This document shows, one piece after another, positions 9,310-20,601 of a stretch of 64,000 nucleotides of DNA (positions within the stretch are counted from its first letter, which is position 1; each line of letters opens with the position of its first letter). Below the pieces are notes generated by a model, which did no database searches, was not told where the DNA came from, and saw only the letters and a list, made by a program, of their open reading frames with translations. Location: contig JAHFQM010000002.1 in assembly GCA_023266355.1 (NCBI GenBank), positions 248,001 to 312,000 of the forward strand, given 5' to 3'. Source of the stretch: Aquabacterium sp. (GTDB lineage: Bacteria; Pseudomonadota; Gammaproteobacteria; Burkholderiales; Burkholderiaceae_C). The position numbers and the translations under genes were made by a program.

Positions 9310-11904
9310 TCAGGCCGCCAGCACGTCCAGCAACTCCGTCTCGATGGCGAGCTGTCGCTTGTCCTGGCGCAGGGCGTCGCCTGTCACCAGGAAGGTGTCT
9401 TCCACGCGTTCGCCCAGGGTGCTGACCTTGGCCAGTTGCACGCCCACGCCATGGCGGGCCAGGGTGCGCGCGATCACGTAGAGCAGGCCGGATCGGTCCG
9501 AGGCCGACACCGTCAACAGCCAGCGCTGGGCGCGCTCGTCGGGGCGCAGGGTGACGCGTGGCGCGATCGGGAACGAGCGCACGCGGCGCGACTGCCGCCC
9601 CTTGGCGGGTTCGTGCAGCGGTTTGTCAGAGGCCACGGCTTCCGCCAGCTGGTTCTCCACCAGGGCGATCATGTCGCGGTAGTGCACGCCTTCGAAGCGC
9701 AGCGGGTCGGAGGCCAGGATCTGGAAGGTGTCCAGCGCATAGCCCGAGACCGAGGTGTGGATGCGCGCGTCCTGGATGCTGAAGCTGGCGCGGTCGAAGT
9801 AGCCGCAGATGCGGGCGAACAGGTCAGGGCGGTCGGGCGCGTACACCAGCACCTGCAGGCCTTCGCCCACAGGCGACAGGCGCGCGGCCACCACGGGCTT
9901 CTCGGTTTGCACATGGCGCCACAGCATGCGGGTGTGCCAGGCGATGTCGGGGGCGTCGTGGCGCGCGAAGTAGCTGATGTCCAGCGTCCTCCACAGCGGC
10001 ACCTCGATGTTCGGCGGCATGTAGTACAGCGCCAGGCTCTGGCGGGCCTGCTGCTTGCGCGACTCGATCTCGGCGTCCATGTGCGGGCGGGCGCCGCCCA
10101 GGGCCCGCAGCGTGAGCCGGTAGAGGTCTTCGAGCAGCTTGCCCTTCCAGGCGTTCCAGACCTTGGGGCTGGTGCCGCGGATGTCGGCCACGGTCAGCAG
10201 GTAGAGCGCGGTCAGCGTGCGTTCGTTGCCGACGCGCTTGGCGAAGGCCTGGATGACGTCCGGGTCGGACAGGTCTTCCTTTTGCGCCACGCGCGACATG
10301 GTCAGGTGCTCGCCGACCAGGAACTCGGCCAGGCGGGTGTCCTCGCTGTCGATGCCATGGTCCTTGCAGAAGCGGCGCACCTCGACCTTGCCCAGGTCGG
10401 AGTGGTCGCCGCCGCGGCCTTTGGCCACGTCGTGGAAGAGGGCGGCGATGTAGAGCAACCAGGGCTTGTCGAACTGCGCGGCCAGCTGCGTGCAGAAGGG
10501 GTATTCGTGCGCGTGTTCCGGGATGAAGAAACGCCGCACATTGCGCACGACCATCAGGATGTGCTGGTCCACGGTGTAGACGTGGAAGAGGTCGTGCTGC
10601 ATCTGCCCGACGATGCGGCGGAACACCCAGAGGTAGCGGCCCAGCACCGAGGTCTGGTTGAGCAGGCGCATCACGCGGGTCTGGCCGGCCGGCTGCTGCA
10701 GGATGGCCATGAAGGTGGCGCGGTTGACCGGGTCGCGGCGGAAGGCGCCGTCCATCAGGTCGCGGGCGTTGTAGAGCGCGCGCAGGGTGCGGGCCGACAG
10801 GCCCTTGAGCGCACCGTCTTGTTCCTGCAGCGTCAGGAAGGTGGCCAGGATGGCGTGCGGGTCGCGCTGGTAGAGGTCGTCGCTGGCGACTTCGAGGTAG
10901 CCGCCGCGGTCGAAGAAGCGCGCATCGATGGGGCGCATGGGCGCGTCGGTGCTGCCCTGCACGCGCTCTTCGATGTTGAGGATGAGGATCTGGTTGAGCT
11001 GGGTCACCGCCTTGGCGGCCCAGTAGTAGCGCCGCATCAGCACCTCGGAGGCGCGCAGGGCCGGCGTGTTGGCGTAGCCGAAGCTCTCGGCCACGGCGGT
11101 CTGCAGGTCGAACACCAGGCGGTCTTCGCGGCGGCCGGCGATCTGGTGCAGGCGGGCGCGGATGAGCTTGAGCGTGCCCTCGTTGCGCTGCAGCTGGCGG
11201 GCTTCGAAGGCGGTGATGAGGCCATTGCGGGCCAGCTCGTGCCAGCTGCGGCCCAGCTTGGCGGCGCGCGCCAGCCAGATCACCACCTGCAGGTCGCGCA
11301 GGCCGCCGGGGCTTTCCTTGCAGTTCGGTTCCAGGGCGTAGGGCGTGTCTTCGTGCTTGGTGTGGCGCTGGCGCATTTCCAGCATCTTCGCGGTGACGAA
11401 GGCCGGCACGTCGAGGTGCTCTCGGGTGGCGCGCTCCAGCTCATCGAAGCGGGCGCGCGAGCCGCACAGGAAGCGGGACTCCAGCAGCGAGGTCTGCACC
11501 GTGACGTCGCGGGCGGCTTCTTCGCTGCACTCCTCGACGGTGCGCACGCTGGAGCCGATCTCCAGGCCGATGTCCCAGCAGGCGCTGATGAAGCTTTCCA
11601 GCGCCGGCGCGAGGCTCTCATCGCCCGCCACCGAGGGCGACAGCGGCATCAGCAGCAGCACGTCGATGTCGGAGGAGGGAAAGAGTTCACCGCGGCCGTA
11701 GCCGCCGACCGCCACCAGGGCCGCGCCGCGGGGCATGGTGTGGGCGTCCCACAGGGTGTGCAGGGTGCGGTCCACCAGGCGCGCCAGGTGCGTGAGCAGG
11801 CGCGTGGCCGAGGAGGTGCTCGGGCGGCTGTGCTGGAACTGCGCGACCAGCTCGGCCTTGTCTGCGCGGAACTGCGCGCGCAGGGCGGGAACGTCCACGG
11901 CCAT
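9310..11904 (-). CDS. glnD: Bifunctional uridylyltransferase/uridylyl-removing enzyme
   Basis: Nitrogen-sensing enzyme that uridylylates PII proteins when glutamine is low and removes UMP when it is high. It has 864 residues. The N-terminal nucleotidyltransferase motif [19 protein letters not shown] lies near residue 65. An HD hydrolase domain has [14 protein letters not shown] near 485. Two C-terminal ACT domains follow ([19 protein letters not shown] near 690 and [20 protein letters not shown] near 800). The start [12 protein letters not shown] was chosen because homology begins there; the frame stays open upstream into map. It lies 26 bases after the map stop, so the two probably form one transcript. 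Confidence 0.96.
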   Translation of the reverse strand: MAVDVPALRAQFRADKAELVAQFQHSRPSTSSATRLLTHLARLVDRTLHTLWDAHTMPRGAALVAVGGYGRGELFPSSDIDVLLLMPLSPSVAGDESLAPALESFISACWDIGLEIGSSVRTVEECSEEAARDVTVQTSLLESRFLCGSRARFDELERATREHLDVPAFVTAKMLEMRQRHTKHEDTPYALEPNCKESPGGLRDLQVVIWLARAAKLGRSWHELARNGLITAFEARQLQRNEGTLKLIRARLHQIAGRREDRLVFDLQTAVAESFGYANTPALRASEVLMRRYYWAAKAVTQLNQILILNIEERVQGSTDAPMRPIDARFFDRGGYLEVASDDLYQRDPHAILATFLTLQEQDGALKGLSARTLRALYNARDLMDGAFRRDPVNRATFMAILQQPAGQTRVMRLLNQTSVLGRYLWVFRRIVGQMQHDLFHVYTVDQHILMVVRNVRRFFIPEHAHEYPFCTQLAAQFDKPWLLYIAALFHDVAKGRGGDHSDLGKVEVRRFCKDHGIDSEDTRLAEFLVGEHLTMSRVAQKEDLSDPDVIQAFAKRVGNERTLTALYLLTVADIRGTSPKVWNAWKGKLLEDLYRLTLRALGGARPHMDAEIESRKQQARQSLALYYMPPNIEVPLWRTLDISYFARHDAPDIAWHTRMLWRHVQTEKPVVAARLSPVGEGLQVLVYAPDRPDLFARICGYFDRASFSIQDARIHTSVSGYALDTFQILASDPLRFEGVHYRDMIALVENQLAEAVASDKPLHEPAKGRQSRRVRSFPIAPRVTLRPDERAQRWLLTVSASDRSGLLYVIARTLARHGVGVQLAKVSTLGERVEDTFLVTGDALRQDKRQLAIETELLDVLAA

Positions 11905-11930
11905 CGGGCGATGCTCCTCGGGGCTTGGGG

Positions 11931-12767
11931 TCAGGCGGGGGTGGCGGCAGCGGCCACGAAGGCCGGTTGCGCCGGGCTGCCGGCCGACAGCGTCAGCACC
12001 TCGTAGCCGGTGTCGGTGACCAGCACGGTGTGCTCCCATTGGGCTGACAGCGAGCGGTCCTTGGTGACGATGGTCCAGCCGTCGTAGGGGACGCCGCCCT
12101 TGCGGCCTTCCTTGATGTCGCGCTTGCCCAGGTTGATCATGGGCTCGATCGTGAAGATCATGCCGGGCACCAGCGCCAGGCCCGTGCCGGGGCGGCCGTA
12201 GTGCAGGATCTGCGGGTCTTCGTGGAACTTCTGGCCGATGCCGTGGCCGCAGTACTCGCGCACCACCGAGAAGCCCGCGCTTTCGGCGAAGGTCTGGATG
12301 GCGTGGCCGATGTCGCCCAGGCGCGCGCCCGGCTTCACCTTGACGATGCCCTTCCACATGGCCTCAAAAGTGACCTGGCACAGGCGGGCCGCCGCGATCG
12401 AGGGCTTGCCGATCAGGTACATGCGGCTGTTGTCGCCGTACCAGCCGTCCTTGATGACGGTGACGTCGATGTTGACGATGTCGCCGGACTTCAGCGGGAC
12501 CTCGTTGGGCACGCCGTGGCAGACGACCTCGTTGACCGAGGTGCACAGCGAAGCGGGGTAGGGCACGTGGCCGGGCGGCTGGTAGTTCAGCGTGGCCGAC
12601 ACGGTGCCTTGCACGTTGACCATGTAGTCGTGCGCGAGGCGGTCGATCTCTTGGGTGGTGATGCCGGGCTGGATCAGGGGCTCAAGGTAGTCCAGCACTT
12701 CGGACGCCAGGCGGCAGGCCACGCGCATGGCGTCGATCTCGGCGCCGGATTTGATGGTGAAGCTCAT
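11931..12767 (-). CDS. map: Methionine aminopeptidase, type I
   Basis: Essential metallopeptidase that removes the initiator methionine from nascent proteins. It has 278 residues. The metal and substrate ligands are all visible: CHGVPNE (His), [19 protein letters not shown] (two Asp), [12 protein letters not shown] (His), FTIEPM (Glu) and QWEHTVLV (Glu). The C-terminal tail of about 20 Ala/Pro-rich residues is longer than in E. coli. It is divergent from purL across 168 bases and is followed closely by glnD. Much longer read-through frames on this strand come from the high GC content and are not real extensions. Confidence 0.96.
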   Translation of the reverse strand: MSFTIKSGAEIDAMRVACRLASEVLDYLEPLIQPGITTQEIDRLAHDYMVNVQGTVSATLNYQPPGHVPYPASLCTSVNEVVCHGVPNEVPLKSGDIVNIDVTVIKDGWYGDNSRMYLIGKPSIAAARLCQVTFEAMWKGIVKVKPGARLGDIGHAIQTFAESAGFSVVREYCGHGIGQKFHEDPQILHYGRPGTGLALVPGMIFTIEPMINLGKRDIKEGRKGGVPYDGWTIVTKDRSLSAQWEHTVLVTDTGYEVLTLSAGSPAQPAFVAAAATPA

Positions 12768-12935
12768 GCAGAGGATTATCCGTAATTCATGCGCCACCTG
12801 ACGCGCTTGTGGACATGCCATTGGCCGGGAGTTTGTCGTTTCGGTGACAAGCCCCGGTAAAATCCCTGTTTTTCCGACGCAGGCTCCCGCCCCTCCGCCG
12901 TGACCGCACGCTCCACAACCGGCACCCCCTCCGCG

Positions 12936-15900
12936 ATGTCCACCCTGATGCACTTCGAGGGCGGCAACGCCCTGGCCCCCCACCAAGTCCAAGCCCTGTT
13001 GCCCAAGCTGCAGGCCGTCAACCCCCGGATCAGCGGCGTGCAAGCCCGTTTTGTCCACTGGGTGGCGCTGGACCAGGCCCTGCCGCCTGGCGAGCTGGAC
13101 AAGCTGGCGGCCCTGCTGACCTATGGCGATGCCTGCGACGGCAGCAGCGAAGGTGAGCTGATCGTGGTGGCGCCCCGCCTGGGCACGGTCTCGCCCTGGG
13201 CCTCCAAGGCCACCGACATCGCCCACAACTGTGGCCTGGCCATCCGCCGCGTCGAGCGCGTCACCGAGTACCGCATCACGGTCAAGGCCGGCGTCATGGG
13301 CGCCTTGATGGGCAGCTTCGGCGGCGGTGCCAAGCCCCTGGCCGAGCAGGACCTCCAGGCCATCGCGGCCTTGCTGCACGACCGCATGACCGAAAGCGTG
13401 CTGGCCAGCCGCGAAGACGCCCGCCACCTGTTCGACGAGAAGCAGGGCGCGCCCATGGCCCACGTCGATGTGCTGGGCCAGGGCCGCAAAGCACTGGACG
13501 AGGCCAATGTCACCTTCGGTCTGGCCTTGTCGGACGACGAAATCGAGTACCTGGTCACCGCCTTCATGGGCTTGAAGCGCAACCCGACCGACGTCGAGCT
13601 GACCATGTTTGCGCAGGCCAACTCCGAGCACTGCCGCCACAAGATCTTCAACGCGCAGTTCACCATCGACGGCCAGGCGCAAGAGCTCTCGATGTTCGGC
13701 ATGATCCGCAACACCGAGAAGCTGAACCCCCAGCACACGGTGGTGGCCTACAGCGACAACGCCTCCGTGATGGAAGGCCACCCCATCGAGCGCTGGATGC
13801 CCGCCGGCTACACCAACGCGCCGCAGTACCAGGCCCGCGACGAGCTGGCCCATGTGCTGATGAAGGTGGAAACGCACAACCACCCGACCGCGATTTCGCC
13901 TTTCCCAGGTGCCTCGACCGGCGCGGGCGGTGAGATCCGCGACGAAGGCGCCACCGGCCGGGGTTCGCGCCCCAAATCGGGCCTGACGGGCTTCTCGGTG
14001 TCCAACCTGCACCTGCCCGGCACGAACGAACCGTGGGAGCAACACCCCGTCGGCAAGCCCGAGCACATCGCCAGCCCGCTGCAGATCATGGTCGAGGGCC
14101 CGCTGGGCGGCGCGGCCTTCAACAACGAGTTCGGCCGCGCCAACCTGGGCGGCTACTTCCGCGTGTTCGAGCAAACGGTGGGCGAAGGTCAGGGCGCCAT
14201 CCGCCGCGGCTACCACAAGCCCATCATGATCGCCGGGGGCATCGGCACCATCAGCGCCGAGCAGACGCAGAAGATCGTGTTCGACGCCGGCACGCTGCTG
14301 ATCCAGCTGGGCGGCCCGGGCATGCGCATCGGCATGGCCGGCGCGGCCGCCTCGTCGATGGCGGCTGGCACCAACTCCGCCGCGCTGGACTTCGACTCCG
14401 TGCAGCGCGGCAACCCTGAAATCGAGCGCCGTGCGCAAGAGGTCATCAACCACTGCTGGGGCCTGGGCGCGAACAACCCCATCCTCGCCATCCACGATGT
14501 GGGCGCGGGCGGCATCTCCAACGCCTTCCCCGAGCTGGTGGACGGCGCGGGCAAGGGCGCGCGCTTCGACCTGAGCCAGGTGCCGCTGGAAGAGTCGGGC
14601 ATGGCCCCGAAGGAAATCTGGTGCAACGAGAGCCAGGAGCGCTACGTCCTGGCCATTGCGCCCGAGAGCCTGCCCATCTTCACCGCCATGGCCGAGCGCG
14701 AGCGCTGCCCCTTCGGCGTGATCGGCGTGGCCACCGAGGCCCTGGCCCTGGTGCTGGAAGACACGACCCAGCCGGATGCCGACAAGCCTGTTGACATGCC
14801 CATGGACGTGCTGCTGGGCAAGCCGCCCAAGATGCACCGCGACGTCAAGCGCGTGGCCTGGGACGGCGGCAAGCTGGATTTGACCGGCGTGGCCCTGGAC
14901 AAGGTCGCCTTCGACGTGCTGCGCCACCCGACCGTGGCCAGCAAGCGTTTCCTGATCACCATCGGTGACCGCACCGTGGGTGGCCTGAACAGCCGCGATC
15001 AGATGGTCGGCCCCTGGCAGGTGCCCGTGGCCGACGTGGCCGTGACCCTGGCCGACTTCAAGGGCTTTGCCGGCGAAGCCATGGCCATGGGCGAGCGCAC
15101 GCCGCTGGCCTCGGTCAACGCGCCTGCATCCGGCCGCATGGCCGTGGGCGAGGCCATCACCAACCTGCTGGCCGCGCCCATCGAGCTCTCCCGCGTGAAG
15201 CTGTCGGCCAACTGGATGGCCGCTTGCGGCGAAGCCGGTGAAGACGCCGCGCTGTACGAGACGGTGCGCGCCGTGGGCATGGAACTGTGCCCGGCCTTGG
15301 GCGTGTCGATTCCCGTGGGCAAGGACTCGTTGTCCATGCGCACGAAATGGAAAGAAGGTGGGCAAGACAACGGCGCCACGAAGCAGGTCACGGCCCCCGT
15401 GTCCCTGATCGTGACGGCCTTTGCGTCCATCGCCGATGTGCGCCCCACGCTGACGCCGCAGCTCGTCACCACCGAGCACGGCCAGCCGCTGGACACCAGC
15501 CTGATCCTGATCGACCTGGGCGAAGGCCAGCGCCGCATGGCCGGCTCGATGCTGGCCCAGGTGCTCGGCCAGTTCGGCAACGAGGTGCCGGACGTGGACA
15601 ACCCCGCCATGCTCAGGGCCACGGTCGAGGCCGTGAACGCCCTGCGCGCCCAAGGCAAGCTGCTGGCCTACCACGACCGGGGTGACGGCGGCCTGTGGGC
15701 CACGGTGTGCGAAATGGCCTTTGCCGGCCACACGGGTGTGAGCCTGAACGTGGACATGCTGGTCACCGAGGGCGATGGCATCAGCGACAGCCGCGCCGAC
15801 ACCGGCGACTCCAAGAACTGGGCCGGCCAGGTGGGCGAGCGCCGCAACGAGCTGACGCTCAAGGCCCTGTTCAACGAAGAGCTGGGCGTGGTGCTGCAGG

Positions 15901-16982
15901 TGCGCACCGCCGAGCGCGATGCCGTCATGCAGACCCTGCGCGAGCACGGCCTGAGCAAGCACAGCCACGTCATCGGCAAGCCGAACAACCGTGGTGAAGT
16001 GCAGGTCTGGCGCGACGCCAAGGACATCTTCAAGGCCCCGCTGCAGCAGCTGCACCAGGTCTGGGACGAAGTGAGCTGGCGCATCGCCCAGTTGCGCGAC
16101 AACCCGGCCTGCGCCGACAGCGAACACGCCACCATTGGTCAACCCGAGAACACCGGCCTGCACGTGCAGCTGGGCTTCGACCCGCTGGAAGATGTGGCCG
16201 CGCCCTTCATCGGCAAGGCACGTCCGAAGGTCGCCATCCTGCGCGAGCAGGGCGTGAACTCGCACGTGGAAATGGCCTATGCGATGAGCCTGGGCGGCTT
16301 CGACACCTTCGACGTGCACATGAGCGACCTGATCGCCGGCCGCGCGCGCCTGGACCAGTTCCAGGGCTTCGTGGCCTGCGGTGGCTTCTCCTACGGCGAC
16401 ACCCTGGGTGCCGGCGAGGGCTGGGCGCGCTCCATCCTGTTCAACCCGCAGCTGGCCGAGCAGTTCGCCGCCTTCATGCAGCGCCAGGACACCTTTGGCC
16501 TGGGCGTGTGCAATGGCTGCCAGATGCTGGCCGCGCTCAGCCCCATCATCCCGGGCGCGCAGGACTGGCCGAAGTTCACCACCAACCAGAGCACGCGCTT
16601 CGAGGCCCGCCTCAGCCAGGTCGAGGTGCTGGAGAGCCCCTCCATCTTCTTCCAGGGGATGGCCGGCAGCCGCATGCCGATCGCCGTGTCGCACGGTGAG
16701 GGCTTCGCCAACTTCTCGCAGCGTGGCGATGCCGCCAAGGTGCACCGCGCGGTCCGCTTCGTGGACCACACCGGCGCGCCCACCGAGGTCTATCCGCTCA
16801 ACCCGAACGGCTCGCCCGAGGGCCTGACCGGCGTGACCACGGCCGACGGCCGCTTCACGGCCATGATGCCGCACCCCGAGCGCGTGTTCCGCAACGTCCA
16901 GATGAGCTGGACCAGCGGCAACGCCAGCGATGCCAGCCCCTGGCTGCGCATGTTCCGCAACGCGCGCAAGTGGGTGGGCTGA
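12936..16982 (+). CDS. purL: Phosphoribosylformylglycinamidine synthase
   Basis: Large single-chain FGAM synthase of de novo purine synthesis. It converts FGAR, glutamine and ATP to FGAM. The length of 1348 residues is normal for the proteobacterial form. The synthetase domains carry [14 protein letters not shown] near residue 230, [16 protein letters not shown] near 310 and [16 protein letters not shown] near 520. The C-terminal class I glutaminase has the nucleophile in [10 protein letters not shown] near 1190, HGEGFANF, and MMPHPERVF near the end. The start at [13 protein letters not shown] matches the usual N-terminus; a GTG at 12900 is also in frame. Confidence 0.96.
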   Translation: MSTLMHFEGGNALAPHQVQALLPKLQAVNPRISGVQARFVHWVALDQALPPGELDKLAALLTYGDACDGSSEGELIVVAPRLGTVSPWASKATDIAHNCGLAIRRVERVTEYRITVKAGVMGALMGSFGGGAKPLAEQDLQAIAALLHDRMTESVLASREDARHLFDEKQGAPMAHVDVLGQGRKALDEANVTFGLALSDDEIEYLVTAFMGLKRNPTDVELTMFAQANSEHCRHKIFNAQFTIDGQAQELSMFGMIRNTEKLNPQHTVVAYSDNASVMEGHPIERWMPAGYTNAPQYQARDELAHVLMKVETHNHPTAISPFPGASTGAGGEIRDEGATGRGSRPKSGLTGFSVSNLHLPGTNEPWEQHPVGKPEHIASPLQIMVEGPLGGAAFNNEFGRANLGGYFRVFEQTVGEGQGAIRRGYHKPIMIAGGIGTISAEQTQKIVFDAGTLLIQLGGPGMRIGMAGAAASSMAAGTNSAALDFDSVQRGNPEIERRAQEVINHCWGLGANNPILAIHDVGAGGISNAFPELVDGAGKGARFDLSQVPLEESGMAPKEIWCNESQERYVLAIAPESLPIFTAMAERERCPFGVIGVATEALALVLEDTTQPDADKPVDMPMDVLLGKPPKMHRDVKRVAWDGGKLDLTGVALDKVAFDVLRHPTVASKRFLITIGDRTVGGLNSRDQMVGPWQVPVADVAVTLADFKGFAGEAMAMGERTPLASVNAPASGRMAVGEAITNLLAAPIELSRVKLSANWMAACGEAGEDAALYETVRAVGMELCPALGVSIPVGKDSLSMRTKWKEGGQDNGATKQVTAPVSLIVTAFASIADVRPTLTPQLVTTEHGQPLDTSLILIDLGEGQRRMAGSMLAQVLGQFGNEVPDVDNPAMLRATVEAVNALRAQGKLLAYHDRGDGGLWATVCEMAFAGHTGVSLNVDMLVTEGDGISDSRADTGDSKNWAGQVGERRNELTLKALFNEELGVVLQVRTAERDAVMQTLREHGLSKHSHVIGKPNNRGEVQVWRDAKDIFKAPLQQLHQVWDEVSWRIAQLRDNPACADSEHATIGQPENTGLHVQLGFDPLEDVAAPFIGKARPKVAILREQGVNSHVEMAYAMSLGGFDTFDVHMSDLIAGRARLDQFQGFVACGGFSYGDTLGAGEGWARSILFNPQLAEQFAAFMQRQDTFGLGVCNGCQMLAALSPIIPGAQDWPKFTTNQSTRFEARLSQVEVLESPSIFFQGMAGSRMPIAVSHGEGFANFSQRGDAAKVHRAVRFVDHTGAPTEVYPLNPNGSPEGLTGVTTADGRFTAMMPHPERVFRNVQMSWTSGNASDASPWLRMFRNARKWVG

Positions 16983-17315
16983 CGTGGGTGGGTTGGCCCC
17001 CATCTGAGGCCCGCAAGCCCGGCTGAGCGGCGTGTCAGCCAACTTGGGCGGCATGCCGCTGAAAATCAGTGGCGCGCAAGGTCGGTGAACACGGCGTGCC
17101 GCCCGGATCGGCTCGGCCACCAGGCTTTTCGGGCGACGTGCAAGCCGTTTGGCTTGGCGCGCCAGCCAGACCGGTGTCAGCGGCAACCCAGAACGAGGCA
17201 GGCGCCAGCCGGATCGGGTCGCGCGCCAGCCCGTGTGGGCGGCGTGCCGATGGCAACGTTTGGCACGCCAGACAAGCTCAGCGGCGCGCGCAGCCAAACG
17301 GCTTGCGCGCAAAGC
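16983..17315. repeat. Intergenic region with GC-rich inverted repeats
   Basis: No convincing gene fits here between purL and the DUF945 gene. The palindrome CAAGCCGTTTGGCTTG near 17141-17156 is followed by GCGCGCC. An inverted copy of the same block (GCAGCCAAACGGCTTGCGCGC) lies near 17290-17310. Between them, short motifs such as GGCGTGCCG, GCGCGCCAGCC and TGGCACGCCAGAC recur in both directions. This looks like a cluster of degenerate palindromic repeats, perhaps a REP/BIME-like family, but no second cluster exists in the window to prove it. Confidence 0.45.
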
Positions 17316-17341
17316 AAAAAGCCCCGCATGCGGGGCTTTTT
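17316..17341. terminator. Bidirectional rho-independent terminator
   Basis: A perfect 26-base palindrome made of A5, GCCCCGCATGCGGGGC and T5. It lies between the convergent purL and DUF945 genes and can stop transcription from both sides. Confidence 0.9.
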
Positions 17342-17372
17342 CATTGAACGATGGGCTGCAGCCGCAGCGCGA

Positions 17373-18842
17373 TCACCTCTGCGGTGCCGCCGCCGGGGCG
17401 ATGGCCTGGGCCGGCGAGGGCATCGGCATGGCGGGCGACAGGGGCGCGTCTGCGGCCGGGGCTTCGACGGGCGGCGCCTGGGCCACCTCGTCGGCGTCGG
17501 GCATCGCGAACGGTGCCGTGGCTTCCTCGCGGGCGACGCGCTGCGGGCGCTCGTCGTTGATGTAGGCCATCACGGCCACGTCCATCGCGGCCAGGACGTT
17601 CTGCACGCCGGTGGCGTCGATGGTCTTGCCGTTCACCTTGAACAGGCCCTTCTCGAACACGGCGCTGGACTGCAGGCCCTTGGCCACCTCGCGGGCGAAG
17701 CCGCTGTTGATGGCCATCTGGCGGGGCATCGGGGGCAGCAGCTCGCCTTGCACGTTCAGTTCGCCCGCGGCGCTGAGCTGCCGCGCGAAGCTGATGGCCT
17801 GGCCCGCGCCCACGGCGGCCAGCTCCAGCGTGAACTTGCCGTCGATGGCGCCTTGCTTGCCCTTGCCACTGAGCTTGGTGATGCCACCGCTCATGCCGGA
17901 GGCCAGCAGCGTCTGCACGGCCTGGCGCACCTTGGCCGATTCGTCGCGGGTCAGCGTCTCCAGGCCACACGAGGCGCCCATCACCGTGGTCAGCGTCTCC
18001 ACGCTCTGCGCGTGCAGGCCTTTGAACGAGGCCTCCAGCACCATGTCCTTGAGCTCCTGGTCGCCGAACTGCGCGCGCGTCAGGGTCTGCGAGACGACCG
18101 AGTCCAGCTTGTCGCCGCGCTCGCTTGTCACCGACTTCAGCACATAGCCTTCGGCCGTGGCTTCGGGTGTGCTGAAGGCGCCCATGCGCAAGGCGACCTC
18201 GCCGATGCCCTTCTGGCGGTTGCTGAGGTTCAGGTTGACGCCCAGTTGCTTGAGCTCCATGGCGTGGCTGGCGCCGCGCAGCACGGCGCGCTCCAGCAGC
18301 CAGTCGAACTGCAGGGCCTTGCCGCCCATGGCGATGCGGCCTTGCGAGGGGTCGGCTTCCAGTCGGCCACCGGGCGTGGCGTAGGCCATGGCGGGCAGCT
18401 TCAAATCGGAGCTCACCAGGCCCGACCAGTTGACCTGACCCTGGCCGCTGAGGGCCGTGTCGCTGCCGAACAGCTTCTTGAACACGGGGGCGGTGTCGCC
18501 GGTGGGCTGCAGGCGCCAGTCGAAGCGGTTGGCCGCGCTCGGCGTGGGGAAGTGCTGGGCCTCGTAGGTGACGTGGAAGGTGGTGTCGGCAGACTCACCG
18601 CCGCCCTGGCCACCCGTTTGGCAGCGGTCGCGCAGCACGACATCGACGCTGCCCTTGGACGTGAGGTAGCCCGCCTGGTGCTGCAGGTTGCGCAGCATGA
18701 CGTCCTCGTGCGGTGAGGATTGCTGGGCCATCTCGGCCAGGCGCTGGTCCATGGCGCGCGAGCTGTACCAAGGCAAGGCGCCGACCCCGGCGATGGCGAT
18801 GACTCCCAGCGCGATGGCGCTGTATTTGACGGCCGCTGACAT
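17373..18842 (-). CDS. DUF945 family protein
   Basis: A 489-residue protein with one N-terminal hydrophobic segment (YSAIALGVIAIAGVGALPWY), probably a membrane anchor or uncleaved signal. The long extracytoplasmic part matches the DUF945 (YdgA-like) pattern: MDQRLAEMAQQSSP close to the anchor, and repeated LELAAVGAG / LQSSAVFEKGLFKVNGK segments. The C-terminal 70 residues are a Pro/Ala-rich tail. No enzymatic role is known for the family. The start MSAAVKYSA was chosen because it places the hydrophobic segment at the N-terminus. The terminator at 17316-17341 closes the transcript. Confidence 0.75.
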   Translation of the reverse strand: MSAAVKYSAIALGVIAIAGVGALPWYSSRAMDQRLAEMAQQSSPHEDVMLRNLQHQAGYLTSKGSVDVVLRDRCQTGGQGGGESADTTFHVTYEAQHFPTPSAANRFDWRLQPTGDTAPVFKKLFGSDTALSGQGQVNWSGLVSSDLKLPAMAYATPGGRLEADPSQGRIAMGGKALQFDWLLERAVLRGASHAMELKQLGVNLNLSNRQKGIGEVALRMGAFSTPEATAEGYVLKSVTSERGDKLDSVVSQTLTRAQFGDQELKDMVLEASFKGLHAQSVETLTTVMGASCGLETLTRDESAKVRQAVQTLLASGMSGGITKLSGKGKQGAIDGKFTLELAAVGAGQAISFARQLSAAGELNVQGELLPPMPRQMAINSGFAREVAKGLQSSAVFEKGLFKVNGKTIDATGVQNVLAAMDVAVMAYINDERPQRVAREEATAPFAMPDADEVAQAPPVEAPAADAPLSPAMPMPSPAQAIAPAAAPQR

Positions 18843-18974
18843 CTTCACACTCCGAAACAATGGATCCGGCGGCAAGGCTAGGGCCCGCGCGCCCGGGAAT
18901 CAATCGGCCAAAGGGTCAGACTCGGGCAGAGCGATGCAAATGCACGGACTCCATGCATTGCCGCCCGGTTTGCG

Positions 18975-20591
18975 TCAGGACAAAGCACCGAACCTGTCGT
19001 CTTCGCGCAGGAAGTGGGAACGCGGCATCACGCGGAGGTCGGCCGCCAGCCGGGGCGCAAAGCCCATCTGGTCGAGCACATCGCGCTGCAGGTCCACGCC
19101 CGGGGCGATTTCGAACAGCTCGATGCCTTCGGGCGTCAGGCGGAAGCTCGCGCGCTCGGTCAGGTACAGCGCCTGCTGGCCGCGCACCAGGGCCTGCGGG
19201 CCGCTGAAGGTGATCTGCTCGACCCCGGGCACCAGCTTGCGCACGCTGCCTTGCTGGGCCACGCGCATCTCGCCATCGCCCGTGTGCAGCTGCACGCCCT
19301 TGGCCGCGAAGGTGCCGCAGAACACCACCTTGCGCGCGTTCTGGGCGATGTCGATGAAGCCGCCCGGGCCCACGGTCAGGCCGCCCAGCCGGGAGACGTT
19401 GACATTGCCTTGGGCGTCGAACTCGCCGAAGCCGAGGAAGGCGATGTCCAGGCCACCGCCGGCGTAGAAGTCGAACTGGGTGGGCGCGTCCAGCATGGCC
19501 GTGGCATTGCGGGCGTAGCCGAACAGCACGCCGTCCAGCAGGCTGCCGCCGTAGGTGCCGTGCTCGATGGTCTGGTGGATGCGGTCCAGCTCGCCGCGGC
19601 GCACCACCAGCTTGGCCACCGCGTCGGGCACGCCCACGCCGTAGTTCACCACCGCGCCTTCGAAGAGCTCGCAGGCGGCGCGGCGGGCCACGGCCTGGCG
19701 TTCGTTGAACGGCTCGCTGATGGGCTCGCTGATGGGCTCGTCGGGGGTGGCCCGAACCTCCAGAGCGTCGATGGCCAGGCGCTCCGGCCCCGTCAGCTCG
19801 CCCGACAGGCTGGCGTCGAAAGGGATGTCGTAGCTGGTGCTTTGCGCCGGGTCCACCACGATGGCGCTGACCCAGGCCGCGGGGATGCGCACCTCGCGGG
19901 CCTTGAGCGCACCGCGCGGCAGGCGTTCTTTGACCTGCACGATGACCTGGCCACCGCTGCTGCGCGCCGCCAGGGCGATGGCCGCGGCGTCCAGGTTGGC
20001 GGCCTCGTGCTCGAAGCTGATGTTGCCGTCCTCGTCGGCGGCCGAGGCCCGCACCAGGGCGACGTGCACGGGGTAGGGCTTGTAGCGCAGGTACTCGCGG
20101 CCATCCAGCGTGATGACTTCGGCGAGGTCTTCGGTGGCGCTGGCGTTCATGCGCCCGCCGCCGTGGCGCGGGTCGCAGACGGTGCCCAGGCCCACGTGCG
20201 TGATCAGGCCGGGGCGGGCGCCACCGATTTCGCGCAGCAGCTGCGAGGACACCCCGCCGGGCAGGATGTAGGCCGCGATCTTTTCCTCGCGCGCCAGCTG
20301 CTGCATGCGCGGTGACCACACCCAGTGCCCGCCCACCACCTTGCGCACCAGGCCCTCGTGGGCGAAGCAGTTCATGCCGCGGTGGCCCTTGTCGCCAATG
20401 CCCAGGGCGTGCACCACGGTCAGGTCGCGCGGCGCCTGGGTGGTCAGGAAGCGGCGCTCCACGGCCTGGAACAGGCAGGTGGCCTCCATCAGGCCGCCGC
20501 CGCCGCCCATCAGGGCCACGGTGTCGCCATCGCGGACGAGGGCCGCGGCTTCATCGGCCGACATGAACTTGGTCTTCATGGAGGGTGTCAT
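18975..20591 (-). CDS. Acyl-CoA:acetate/3-ketoacid CoA-transferase (YdiF-like)
   Basis: Type I CoA-transferase with alpha and beta halves fused in one chain (538 residues). The N-terminal half has the glycine-rich VALMGGGGGLMEA segment. The C-terminal half has FEGAVVNYGVGVPDAVA and IEHGTYGGSLLDG near residue 340, where the family carries its catalytic Glu. It transfers CoA between short-chain acyl-CoAs and free acids; the exact substrate is not readable from sequence. The acyl-CoA dehydrogenase gene lies 10 bases upstream on the same strand, so the two form a small fatty- or branched-acid catabolic operon, probably under the divergent LysR regulator. GGGAGAGG stands before the chosen ATG. An oddity is the duplicated EPISEPISEP between the halves. 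Confidence 0.85.
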   Translation of the reverse strand: MTPSMKTKFMSADEAAALVRDGDTVALMGGGGGLMEATCLFQAVERRFLTTQAPRDLTVVHALGIGDKGHRGMNCFAHEGLVRKVVGGHWVWSPRMQQLAREEKIAAYILPGGVSSQLLREIGGARPGLITHVGLGTVCDPRHGGGRMNASATEDLAEVITLDGREYLRYKPYPVHVALVRASAADEDGNISFEHEAANLDAAAIALAARSSGGQVIVQVKERLPRGALKAREVRIPAAWVSAIVVDPAQSTSYDIPFDASLSGELTGPERLAIDALEVRATPDEPISEPISEPFNERQAVARRAACELFEGAVVNYGVGVPDAVAKLVVRRGELDRIHQTIEHGTYGGSLLDGVLFGYARNATAMLDAPTQFDFYAGGGLDIAFLGFGEFDAQGNVNVSRLGGLTVGPGGFIDIAQNARKVVFCGTFAAKGVQLHTGDGEMRVAQQGSVRKLVPGVEQITFSGPQALVRGQQALYLTERASFRLTPEGIELFEIAPGVDLQRDVLDQMGFAPRLAADLRVMPRSHFLREDDRFGALS

Positions 20592-20601
20592 GGCCTCTCC
20601 C

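Noticed and set aside
11931..17312. Open reading frame of about 1793 codons on the minus strand
   Set aside because: It is the map gene with a long open extension antisense to purL, produced by high GC content. The family start lies at 12767.
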